Assembly: GCA_963710725.1 (NCBI GenBank)
Contig: CAVQBJ010000005.1
Coordinates: forward strand, 62,001 to 126,000
Source: CAVQBJ01 sp963710725
GTDB taxonomy: Bacteria; Actinomycetota; Thermoleophilia; Solirubrobacterales; Solirubrobacteraceae
Direction of reading: 5' to 3'
DNA length: 64,000 nucleotides
In this document: piece by piece, positions 33,402 through 41,807 of the stretch
Position numbering within the stretch: position 1 is the stretch's first letter
Layout of the letters: every line of letters starts with the position of its first letter
The notes under the pieces: model-generated
Database searches by the model: none
What the model saw: only the letters and a program-made list of their open reading frames with translations
What the model was told of the DNA's origin: nothing
Program-made: the position numbers and the translations under genes

Positions 33402-33917
33402 TCAGGGCGTCTGTGACGAAACGGTGATGAGGACGAGCTTGCGGAGCTGGTCGAGCCGCCTCGGTGCGCTCGCGAAGCGCTGACTGATGACCAGCGTCGC
33501 CGGCGCCAGCGTCACCGGCCCGTCCCAGTGCTGCAACAGCGGGTCGACCGCAGCGGTCAGCGGCTGTGGCGCCTGTCCGTTGGCCGCGACCAGCAGGGGT
33601 TCGCTCACCACGCCCGCGCCGTCGCGCAGCCGCCCGTGCGCCGGCCCGGTCGGGTCCTCGCCGTCGGCGACGCTGAGGTTGACCGACTGGACGCTCGTGG
33701 TGACCTGGAGCGGTACTCGCATCTCGTAGGTGTCAACACCGACCTTTTCGAAACGGCTCGGCGTTCCGATGGAAAGCGCGATCAGGCTCGGCACGGTGGC
33801 GCCCACCTGTGGCGGCGACTGGGCATGCGCCCGCGAGATGCTCGAGGCCACCGCCACGGCGCCGACGAGCGCGACGACGAGGACGAGTGCGGCGGTGTGC
33901 GGTCGGCGGTTGGTCAT
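33402..33917 (-). CDS. Exported small beta-rich protein
   Basis: This secreted protein has 171 residues and no named family. ATG 33917 overlaps the TGA of the upstream gene (ATGA), so translation is coupled. The signal peptide is MTNRRPHTAALVLVVALVGAVAVASS...AHA. The mature part (VPSLIALSIGTPSRFEKVG.., VTTSVQSVNLSVADGEDP, PLLQHWDGPVTLAPATLVI) looks like a single Ig/beta-sandwich domain similar to spore-coat or WxL-like proteins. The end is basic and ends in the beta-strand KLVLITVSSQTP. It is expressed with the two surface proteins around it. Confidence 0.72.
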   Translation of the reverse strand: MTNRRPHTAALVLVVALVGAVAVASSISRAHAQSPPQVGATVPSLIALSIGTPSRFEKVGVDTYEMRVPLQVTTSVQSVNLSVADGEDPTGPAHGRLRDGAGVVSEPLLVAANGQAPQPLTAAVDPLLQHWDGPVTLAPATLVISQRFASAPRRLDQLRKLVLITVSSQTP

Positions 33918-35422
33918 GGGTTGGAGCGGGGGTATGCGTGGGGTGTCACGATCACGAAGATCTTGGCCAGCGTCCTTGATTTGTTGGTGCCGTAGAAGAA
34001 CTCGTAGGTCCGCGTGCTGAACGCGTGAAGCAGGACGCGGAAGATTCCACCGTGATACGTCGCGATGCCGGTGCGGTCGACGTCCCGGTATTCGATGCGG
34101 GTCCCGACGCGCGTCCTCCCGTGCGAGATGATCCGGACCCGGACGCGCTCGGCGATCACGCTCTCGATGTCGCCGAACGTGTTGTCGGGGGCCCCGACCA
34201 CCCGGTGATTCCTCACGCAGGTCAACCGTCCGGTGAAAAGATAGCGGGTGCCCTTCCACAGGACGGGGACGCCGTGCGCACTGACGCGTAACGGCCGCCC
34301 GGCGAGCACGGCGCTGATACGCGGCGACGGGCACCTCGCGGCCGCGGTGGAGGAGGAGGGCGACGAGGACGAGAGCACGCCCGAGCCGCCCGGACCGACG
34401 GTCTGGCCCGGGGATCCGCCGTTCCCGACCGCGAGGAGCACCGTGGAGGGCGCGACCGTGATGTGGTTGCGCACGGTGATCGCCTCGTTGACGGCGGTCG
34501 TGGTGTTCCCCGCGACGTCGGTCACCGTGACCACGAGCTGATGCTGTCCATCGGGCACGTTTGCCGTCGCCACCGTCAGCGGGACATCGGCCACCGAGGT
34601 GGGGCAGTCCGCGTCGAGCGGGAGGTTCGTCTCGCCGTTACCCGCAGCGAGCGGCGAGCAGTTGCCGCCGTCGAAGGTGGCCGATGCGACGGCCTGCCCG
34701 TCGAGCGTGGCCGTCGCCGAAGCGAGGCCGAGGCCGCCGTCCGTCGCGGTAACCATCAACGGCAGGGGCCCGGCGACCGGGCTGTCGACCCCCGCCACCG
34801 CCACGTGCGGCGGTTGGGAGTCCGTGACGGTCAGGCCGAGCGAGGACAGCTCCAAGCCGACCGGGTCCGCCGGCTCGGCGCAGCTCGCGCCGGGGACCGC
34901 CGCGCACGAGAGCTCCAGATCGACCTCGTCGCCCGACGTCGTGAAGCTCGCCGCTCCGGTGAGCGGCCCGGTTCCGTCCGCAAGCGAGGCCGACTCGAGC
35001 ACCGTGCCCGGCACACTCGCCGTGTAGGTGAAGTCGTCGCCGGGCTGCGCGACGCCGAAGCCGAGCGTCGCGCGCTCGAGCGCGACCCCCGTGAGGGTCG
35101 TCCCGATCGGTACCGTCACTCGCCAACCCGCGGCCGAGTCGGCCGGCACCGCGCTTCCCGGCGGAGCGAAGTTCGCGAGCGCGCCGCCATCGGCCAGGTC
35201 GCCCGCCCCGTCGCAGCCATCGCCGTAGGTCATCGTGAATCCCAACCCGGAGTCGTTGCTCATGAGTGGCGCGGCGCCGAGCGGCTGCCCCTCCGGGCCA
35301 TGGCAGACCCACAGCACCACCGAGCCGGCGTGAGCGGGCTCCACGAGCGCCAGCGACGTCCCGGTCGTGGCGCAGATGGCGGCGGCGAGCCGCACGAAGG
35401 CTGAGAGCCTGATGGTCGTCAT
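33914..35422 (-). CDS. Exported multi-Ig-domain protein
   Basis: This secreted protein has 502 residues. The signal peptide MTTIRLSAFVRLAAAICATTGTSLALVEPAHA is followed by a domain with paired cysteines (VCHGPEGQPLG, YGDGCDGAG), then Ig-like modules. One contains VTATDGGLGLASATATLDG and VPDGQHQLVVTVTDVAGNTTT, the typical Ig/fibronectin-like 'vTVtDvAGN' module of actinobacterial exported proteins. After a Ser/Gly linker, a basic C-terminal domain (GRPLRVSAHGVPVLWKGTRYLFTGRLTCVRNHRVV ... FSTRTYEFFYGTNKSRTLAK) ends the protein. Domains of this kind may be 'structural-protein' Ig-like folds exposed at the surface. The stop overlaps the next gene by 4 nt. Confidence 0.78.
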   Translation of the reverse strand: MTTIRLSAFVRLAAAICATTGTSLALVEPAHAGSVVLWVCHGPEGQPLGAAPLMSNDSGLGFTMTYGDGCDGAGDLADGGALANFAPPGSAVPADSAAGWRVTVPIGTTLTGVALERATLGFGVAQPGDDFTYTASVPGTVLESASLADGTGPLTGAASFTTSGDEVDLELSCAAVPGASCAEPADPVGLELSSLGLTVTDSQPPHVAVAGVDSPVAGPLPLMVTATDGGLGLASATATLDGQAVASATFDGGNCSPLAAGNGETNLPLDADCPTSVADVPLTVATANVPDGQHQLVVTVTDVAGNTTTAVNEAITVRNHITVAPSTVLLAVGNGGSPGQTVGPGGSGVLSSSSPSSSTAAARCPSPRISAVLAGRPLRVSAHGVPVLWKGTRYLFTGRLTCVRNHRVVGAPDNTFGDIESVIAERVRVRIISHGRTRVGTRIEYRDVDRTGIATYHGGIFRVLLHAFSTRTYEFFYGTNKSRTLAKIFVIVTPHAYPRSNP

Positions 35423-35514
35423 CGCGAACGCACGAGAGCGCCGGGCGTTCCCGCCCGGCGCTCTGTGCCCTGGTTCCTTCCTGGATTCCGGCTACTAAAG
35501 CGTAGGCTCCCTGC

Positions 35515-37815
35515 CTACGGGGTCTGGCTGATCGTCAGCTGCACCGTTGCAGCATACGTTCCCGTCAACAGCGTCTCGGTGTTGGCGACCGGCTGGTGGA
35601 CGGTCAGCGTCACCGGGTCGTTGGTCACCGGGCTGTTGTAGGTGAGCAGCAGCGTCGGCGCGCTGACGACGCTCGTCTCCGGGCTGGCCACTCCGACCGC
35701 GCTCGAGGCCACCGTCGTGAACGGCGACGCCAGCGAGGCCGTGCCGTTGACGAGGTGCTCGCCGGTCGTGTCGCCCGAGGCCACGTCCTGCACGGTCACG
35801 TACGCGTGCGCGTAGGTGCTCGTCGCGTTGGTCGACGTCGTGCAGTGGTACAGGGACGTGACGCCCGGGGTCAGCTGACCCAGGTCGCACGTGGCCAGCG
35901 GCGTCAGGCTCTCCGACGCGGAGACCTCACCGGTGATGAGGCCGTTCTGGCTCGGCGCCGACGGCGAGACACCGTTGATCGTCACGGTGAACGACGCCGT
36001 GCCGGTCAGGTGATTCGTGTCGGTCGCCGAGCAGGTGACCGTCGTCGTCGTCGACATGCCGGCCGCCGGAGCGGTCAGCGTCGAGCCAGACGGGAACGGC
36101 GCCGTGGGTCCCGGCGACGCCGGGATCGTGCACGTCACCGCGTCCGAGGTGCCGTCGACCAGATCGGTCGCCGACGGGGCCGGGCTGTAGTTCACCGTCA
36201 CCGTGCTGCCGGCGGCGGCGGTCTGCGTGATGTTCTGCGGCACCGTCACGACCGGCGCGCTCGTGTCGTTGACCACGATGATCAGCGTCGCGGTGCCCGT
36301 CAGGTGGTTCGTGTTGGTGGCCGAGCAGGTCACCGTCGTCGAACCGATCGGGAACCGGGCCCCCGAACTGACCGAGCCACCGGCGTCCGTGCAGGTCACC
36401 GTGTCGCTCGTCCCGTCGATCGCGTCCGACGACGAGTCGGTCCACGTGACGATGCTGCCCGCTGCGTTCGTCGAGTCGCTGACCGTGGTGGTCAGCGTGG
36501 GGCCACTGCCGGTGACGGTGCCCGTCGTCGGCGTGATCGTCACGGTGGGAGGCGTGGCTGGGTTGATCGCCACCGTGAAGTCGTAGCCCGCCACAGGCGT
36601 CGCGGTGCTACCGACGGTGGTGCCGTACACGTCGGAGGCTGTGCAGTCCACGCTGGTGCTGGCCGCCGTGAACGTCGAGCCCGACAGCGGGGCGCAGGCC
36701 TCGGAGGCCGTCACGATCGGGAACGCGGTCGCGGTCCACGTCGCCGTGTAGCTCTCGGCCACCGGCACCGTGCCGACGAAGTGCTCCGTCGTGCCGGCCT
36801 GGTTCAGCGTCGGACCAGGGCCCGTCTGAACCGAACCGATGTTGGCGGCGCCGGAAATGGCGTAGCCACGCTGGTCGGTCAAGGGGGCGTCAGCCAGCGT
36901 GCCCGCGCCGATCGCGGCGCTTCCGGCCACCGGCGGGAGGGTCGGCGTGACACCGCCGTACGCGCCCGACGGGTTGCCGCTGTTGGCGAGGAGCGCGGTG
37001 CTGTGACTCACCTGGATCAGGTGGCCCGTCGACGCCGCGCCGCAGGTGCCATCGCTGTCGATGCTGGTGGTAGCGGTGTTCGCGTGCGCCGTGCAGTCGC
37101 TCGAGGCGTTGTCGGCGTCGATGGTGTTGATCAGCGTCAGCGAGGTGGCCTGGCTGTTGTCGATGCCGCCCAGGGCGTTGTTCGTGACCGTGTCATTCGT
37201 GAGAATCGCCGAACCGAGGTCCTCGAGGCCGACGGTGCCGTTATTGGCCGCGAGCGTGGTGTCGACGATGTTCCCCGTGCCACCCTGCTCGACCGTGAAG
37301 GCACCGTTGTTGCCGTAGGCGGTCACGCCCTGCGTGTTGATCGTGCCGAAGTCGTCCACCGAGGCGTACTGGTTGGAGCCGCCACCGGCACCCGACACGA
37401 CGACGTTGTCGAGGTTGAGCGTGACCCCGGTCGCCACCGAGATGACCGAGTCGTTGGTGGGCACGACCGAACCGCCGGCGATGTCCACTTCAGCTCCGGC
37501 GACCGTCGGCGACGGCGTGGGGCCCTGGATCGTGGTCGATGCCGCGGTGTTCGTAAGGGCGAGCGTCGCCGTCGGGCTGTAGTTGCCCGCGGCGAGAACG
37601 ATGGTGCTCGGGCTCGTCGCCGTGTTCGCGCACGAGACGGCGCTGGCCAGCGAGTACGGGCCAGCGCCGGTGCACCCCGTCGGTGCGGAGGCGCTGGCGG
37701 TCACGTTAAAGGTTGCCGCGCTTGCGACGGCCGAGAACATCAGGCCGCCGGCGGCGAAGGCAGCGAACGCGGCGACTGAAGCCGCGAGCCGTGCCCTGGA
37801 TCTCCTGCGAATCAT
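35515..37815 (-). CDS. Secreted beta-helix/HYR surface protein, paralogue of the 29540-32443 gene
   Basis: This exported protein has 766 residues. The start is ATG 37815 (MIRRRSRARLAASVAAFAAF..., signal peptide ending SAVASA). Residues about 30-330 are the same beta-helix module as in the gene at 29540. They share GGSNQYASVDDFGT versus GGSNANASVDDFGT, TVEQG, TVGLEDLG and GGIDN, ending in the G-x-x-Q motif (IGSVQTG). Three HYR/Ig modules follow (instead of six), each with the VTCSAT.TNHLTGTA pattern, then a distinct C-terminal domain of about 130 residues (LATCDLGQLTPG...). It is first in the five-gene run, and transcription probably starts in the 400-bp region upstream. It seems to be a duplicated surface adhesin or shell component. 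Confidence 0.8.
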   Translation of the reverse strand: MIRRRSRARLAASVAAFAAFAAGGLMFSAVASAATFNVTASASAPTGCTGAGPYSLASAVSCANTATSPSTIVLAAGNYSPTATLALTNTAASTTIQGPTPSPTVAGAEVDIAGGSVVPTNDSVISVATGVTLNLDNVVVSGAGGGSNQYASVDDFGTINTQGVTAYGNNGAFTVEQGGTGNIVDTTLAANNGTVGLEDLGSAILTNDTVTNNALGGIDNSQATSLTLINTIDADNASSDCTAHANTATTSIDSDGTCGAASTGHLIQVSHSTALLANSGNPSGAYGGVTPTLPPVAGSAAIGAGTLADAPLTDQRGYAISGAANIGSVQTGPGPTLNQAGTTEHFVGTVPVAESYTATWTATAFPIVTASEACAPLSGSTFTAASTSVDCTASDVYGTTVGSTATPVAGYDFTVAINPATPPTVTITPTTGTVTGSGPTLTTTVSDSTNAAGSIVTWTDSSSDAIDGTSDTVTCTDAGGSVSSGARFPIGSTTVTCSATNTNHLTGTATLIIVVNDTSAPVVTVPQNITQTAAAGSTVTVNYSPAPSATDLVDGTSDAVTCTIPASPGPTAPFPSGSTLTAPAAGMSTTTTVTCSATDTNHLTGTASFTVTINGVSPSAPSQNGLITGEVSASESLTPLATCDLGQLTPGVTSLYHCTTSTNATSTYAHAYVTVQDVASGDTTGEHLVNGTASLASPFTTVASSAVGVASPETSVVSAPTLLLTYNSPVTNDPVTLTVHQPVANTETLLTGTYAATVQLTISQTP

Positions 37816-38218
37816 TGAGAAACCCCCGTGGGTTGTCGGAAAGCGTGCGAGGTGTACACGACGAGGCAGCACACACCACCGCCATACGTCCGCGGCTGAT
37901 CGTGACTTGGTCCTCCGGCGTGCGCCGGTGGCTTTCTATCAGTTGGCAATTGCCGCGCTATGACACTTCACGACATCGTCACGGGCGATGGCCAAGGCCG
38001 TCACAACTGCGGCCCGGCTCGCGAGCCGGGCCGCCGCGCCGGCAAGCGTTTACACGGCTATAACCCCTCACCCTGTCTCATAGAGGGCCGCACGTAAAGC
38101 CGCTTTACAAGATCGTTACCCACTCGCGACTCCACGTAGCGACACTACTCGCCCGTACGCCGCGGATGACCACGCGGCGGCGCGTGTGTCTGCCCATACT
38201 CCGAAACCGAGGCTTCCG
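37816..38218. other. Divergent intergenic region, surface operon versus FtsH
   Basis: About 400 bp separate the minus-strand surface operon from the plus-strand FtsH gene. The region 37921-38130 is less GC-rich than its surroundings and likely holds both promoters. I see no clear -35/-10 pair or gene. GAGG, 6 nt before ATG 38219, is the FtsH ribosome site. Confidence 0.4.
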
Positions 38219-40186
38219 ATGTCCAAGTACCGGCGCAATCTACGAGCCTTCATCCGCGGGGTCGGGGAAGTGCTCGCCGCCAAGCCGCTGGCCACGGGGC
38301 TCCTGACGACCGCTGGGTTGCTGATCGTGCTCTTCCTGCTCGGACTGTCGATCATCGCCCCGCATTCCAGCGGCACGCAGACAAGCCTCACCGGCGCGGT
38401 TTCGCTGGTGAACCACAACGAGATCACGCAGGCGACGCTGCTCGATCAGGACTCGCGAATCGAGCTCCGTACGACAAGCGGCGCGCAACTGTGGGCCAGC
38501 TACCCGCACTCCGACACCTACACGGGCGACCTGCTGCTGGACCTCCAGCGCCACAACGTCAGCGCGACGGTCGATCTGCAGGTGGGCAAGGCGAAGCTTC
38601 GCATCATCATCCAGTTCCTGCTGCCGATCCTCATCCTCGTCACGCTGTTCGCGTTCTTCATGACCCTGGCACGCGATCAGGGTGGAGCGTTCTCGGCGTT
38701 CTCCAAGTGGACGGGGCAGGGACAGCGGCCGGGCGAGGTCCCCTTCACGTTCGCCGACGTCGCCGGCGCGCCCGAGGCGCTGGTCGAACTGCGCGAGATC
38801 TGCGACTACCTCGAAGACCCCGGCCGCTACGCCCGGCTCGGTGCGCGGGCACCGAAGGGCGTGCTGCTCGTCGGACCGCCGGGCACAGGAAAGACGCTGC
38901 TCGCCCGTGCGGTGGCCGGCGAGGCGGCGGCAAACTTCTTCTCGCTGTCGGGATCGGAGTTCGTCGAGTCGCTCGTCGGAGTGGGGGCCGCGCGCGTGCG
39001 CGATCTCTTCCGTCAGGCCCGCGACGAGGCCCCGGCGATCATCTTCATCGACGAGCTCGACGGCGTCGCACGCCAACGCGGCTCCGGCCAGGGCCAGGGT
39101 AACGACGAGCGCGAGCAGACGCTCAACCAGCTGCTCGTCGAGATGGACGGCTTCGGCGCGGAGGCCGGCGTCGTCGTGATGGCGGCGACCAACCGTCCGG
39201 ACATCCTCGACAGCGCGCTGCTGCGACCGGGTCGCTTCGATCGCCAGGTCGTCGTCGATGTGCCCGACGTTCACGGGCGGACGGAGATCCTGAGCCTGTA
39301 CGCCAAGCGGGCGCCGATCTCGCCGAGCGCCGACCTCGCACGGCTCGCCCATCAGACGCCGGGCTTCACGGGCGCCGACCTGGCGAACATCATCAACGAG
39401 GCCGCGCTGTTGACCGTGCGAGCCGACAAGCAGCTGATCGGGCAGCCCGAGCTCGAGGAGGCAGTCGATCGCGTGCTCTCGGGCCCGGCGCGCAAGAGCC
39501 ACCTGCTCACCCCCGACGAGGTGTGGAGGATCGCGATTCACGAGTCGGGCCACGCGATCGTCGCGCGCGCGATCGGCAACGCGGCGGCGCTGCAGAAGGT
39601 GTCGGTCGTCGCCCGCGGGCGCGGCCGCGGCGGCGCGACCGTCTACGCGAGCGAGGACAAGCTCGTGTTGACCGAGCTCGACCTGATCAAGAACATCACC
39701 ACCGCAATGGCCGGAGTGGCGGCGGAGGACCTCGTCTTCGGAATGCTGTCGACGGGCGCCGACGGCGACCTGCAGGACGCGACCGGGACCGCTCACATCA
39801 TGGTCGCCGTGCACGGCATGAGCGAGGCGATCGGCCCGGTCGCCATCAGTCACCAGCCGGCAGAGTCCTTCGTCTCCGAGGACGTCAGCCAGCTCCCCCA
39901 TGTCGCGCCCTCGACGCTCGAGCTCGTCGATCGCGAAACGATGCGGCTCGTGCGCGAGGCCGAGGAGACCGCGCGGCGCATCGTCGAGCACAACTCGGAC
40001 GTCCTCGACGGCCTCGCCAATGCGCTCGTGGTCCAGGAGACGCTCAGCGGCCCTTCGCTCGACGTCTACATGGAGGCGGTCAAGCGCTGGCCGGAGAACC
40101 TCGTCGAGCGTCGCGGCACAGGCCCGCGCAACGTCGAGCTGCGCGTCCACGCCGACGACGACACGCTCATCGACGGCGCTCTTTGA
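38219..40186 (+). CDS. ftsH: FtsH-type ATP-dependent zinc metalloprotease
   Basis: This membrane AAA+ protease has 655 residues. Two N-terminal membrane helices (about 27-46 and 130-150) enclose an extracytoplasmic domain of about 80 residues. The AAA module has Walker A GPPGTGKT at 219-226, Walker B IIFIDELD at 274-281, the second region of homology with ATNRPDILDSALLRPGRFDR and the Arg finger. The protease has HESGH at 441-445 (usual HEAGH) and the third zinc ligand Asp517 in GDLQDAT. All catalytic residues are present. ATG 38219 is preferred to GTG 38186. It may be an accessory paralogue rather than the housekeeping FtsH: it lies amid exported-protein genes, next to none of the usual ftsH neighbours (tilS, hpt, folE). 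Confidence 0.9.
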   Translation: MSKYRRNLRAFIRGVGEVLAAKPLATGLLTTAGLLIVLFLLGLSIIAPHSSGTQTSLTGAVSLVNHNEITQATLLDQDSRIELRTTSGAQLWASYPHSDTYTGDLLLDLQRHNVSATVDLQVGKAKLRIIIQFLLPILILVTLFAFFMTLARDQGGAFSAFSKWTGQGQRPGEVPFTFADVAGAPEALVELREICDYLEDPGRYARLGARAPKGVLLVGPPGTGKTLLARAVAGEAAANFFSLSGSEFVESLVGVGAARVRDLFRQARDEAPAIIFIDELDGVARQRGSGQGQGNDEREQTLNQLLVEMDGFGAEAGVVVMAATNRPDILDSALLRPGRFDRQVVVDVPDVHGRTEILSLYAKRAPISPSADLARLAHQTPGFTGADLANIINEAALLTVRADKQLIGQPELEEAVDRVLSGPARKSHLLTPDEVWRIAIHESGHAIVARAIGNAAALQKVSVVARGRGRGGATVYASEDKLVLTELDLIKNITTAMAGVAAEDLVFGMLSTGADGDLQDATGTAHIMVAVHGMSEAIGPVAISHQPAESFVSEDVSQLPHVAPSTLELVDRETMRLVREAEETARRIVEHNSDVLDGLANALVVQETLSGPSLDVYMEAVKRWPENLVERRGTGPRNVELRVHADDDTLIDGAL

Positions 40187-40199
40187 GCGGCCCGCGGCG

Positions 40200-41633
40200 T
40201 CACCGCACGAGAATCGGGGGAGTTCCGTTCGGCTCCGTCGTGACGAGCGGAATCAGGCCGCCCTGCGCGACCGTCTCCAGGCTCACGGTCGTCTGCGGAT
40301 TGTGATCGCTCGGGCTGTTATAGGTGCGGGGGAACAATGCGACACCGGGGTCGTCGATCCCCCCGAGGAGCGCCTGCTCGAGCGCGGATGGCCGGGTCGA
40401 ATTCGCCTTGGCGAGCGCGTCCTCCAGCAGGCCGACCGTCTCGAACCCAAGGCCGGGGAATGATCCGACCGGCGCGCCACCGAACTGGTCCTTGTAGTCG
40501 CTCACGAACTGGCTCGATTCGGCGCTCGCCCGCAGGAAGCCGTAGGAGGCGATGGTGGCGCCCTGCAGTGCCGAGCTGTCTCGAGCCGCGAGCGTAAGCG
40601 GAACGTCCATCGCCGAGGTGCCGAACAGGTCGACGTGCAAGCCGGCGCGTTTGAGGGCCGCAGCCAGCTCGTCGACGTACGGGGGCGCCAGCGGCGTGTA
40701 GACCGAGTAGGCCGGCGGCTGCGCGCTGCGCACGGCGCTGACGGCGCGGGCGATATCGCTCGCGCTCGGCGTCGACGGGATCGTCGTGGACCCGTCGACG
40801 CGGGTGCCCGCCGACGCGAGGTCGGCCCGGAAATACTGAGACATCGACGTCGCGAAGTTCAGGCCCGAGACGTTCACGATGAACATGGGGGCAAAGCCGA
40901 TCCGCGCGATGTAGTGGACCAGCCCCGACGATTCGTCACTGCCGTCCATGCCGATCGGCCAGTAGGTGTGGAGACGCTGGGCGAGCGAGGCGTCGGCGTT
41001 ACACGGAGCGAGCAGCAGGGTGCCATACGCCGCCGCGCCGTTCGCGAGCGTCGCCTGCGAGTTGCTGTCGCATGGCAGCACGAGGACGGCATTGGCGCCC
41101 GCGGCGTGCAGCCGCTGCTGTACCGCCGAGGCCGACAACCCGTCGAGGTGCTCGGGCACGAGGCGAACCTTGTTGTGGGCGACCCCGCCCTTCGCGTTGA
41201 GCACGTCCACGGCCGCGATGGCTCCCCGCATGATCAGCTCGTTCTGTTCGGCGAACAGGCCGCCGGGCTCGTCGATGACCACGGTGAGCGGACCGCTGGA
41301 CGCCGCGACATTCGCGAGCCGCGGCTGCAATGGGTTCACGGATCCGACCGGAACCGAGCTCGCCGGCGCAGTACTTGCCGCGGACGCAGAGGACGAGACA
41401 GATGCCGCCGGGCGAGCAGCGGAAGCCGTGGCGGTAGCCGTGGTCGCGCCAGCCGGATCGGCGGTCGTCGCGGCGGCGAGACTCGTCCCGGTTTGACCGC
41501 CACCCGCTGCCGTAGCAGTGCTTGCCTGCTGGCCCCCTCCCCCGCAGCCGGCGAGCGCGACACCCGCGGCCGCGACGACAGCGGCCCACGCCGCTCGACG
41601 GCCGAACCACGGGCAAATTTGATCAGCGTTCAT
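40200..41633 (-). CDS. LivJ-like (type I periplasmic-binding) lipoprotein
   Basis: This is an ABC-transporter-type binding lipoprotein of 477 residues. The start is ATG 41633, after GAGG. The lipobox VALAGC places the lipidated Cys at residue 30, followed by Gly/Ala/Thr/Ser-rich linker residues up to about 110. The core (VVIDEPGGLFAEQNELIMRG, HNKVRLVPEHLDGLSASAV, a serine-containing binding region, TVSLETVAQGGLIPL) is a Peripla_BP_6 fold as in branched-chain amino-acid receptors. No permease or ATPase gene is adjacent, so it is an orphan that may act as a sensor or a shared component. It converges with FtsH, 13 bp between stops. Confidence 0.82.
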   Translation of the reverse strand: MNADQICPWFGRRAAWAAVVAAAGVALAGCGGGGQQASTATAAGGGQTGTSLAAATTADPAGATTATATASAARPAASVSSSASAASTAPASSVPVGSVNPLQPRLANVAASSGPLTVVIDEPGGLFAEQNELIMRGAIAAVDVLNAKGGVAHNKVRLVPEHLDGLSASAVQQRLHAAGANAVLVLPCDSNSQATLANGAAAYGTLLLAPCNADASLAQRLHTYWPIGMDGSDESSGLVHYIARIGFAPMFIVNVSGLNFATSMSQYFRADLASAGTRVDGSTTIPSTPSASDIARAVSAVRSAQPPAYSVYTPLAPPYVDELAAALKRAGLHVDLFGTSAMDVPLTLAARDSSALQGATIASYGFLRASAESSQFVSDYKDQFGGAPVGSFPGLGFETVGLLEDALAKANSTRPSALEQALLGGIDDPGVALFPRTYNSPSDHNPQTTVSLETVAQGGLIPLVTTEPNGTPPILVR

Positions 41634-41807
41634 CTGCAACCTCGTTTGATCGGGAAACGGCCGCACATCCGGCGCAGCCGAGTGACTCGTTGACCGAATG
41701 GTCTTTGTATAAGACGAACGCACGTCGGCCAGGTCGCTCGACCGAGTTGTTCACAAGCGCGCCACAAACTCTTAACATGTGGACGTCATGTGTGCGCAAC
41801 CTCGTCG

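Noticed and set aside
35596..37779. Long plus-strand open frame opposite the second beta-helix/HYR gene
   Set aside because: Arg/Gly/Val-rich, no domain, no ribosome site; antisense shadow of the minus-strand gene with signal peptide and HYR modules.
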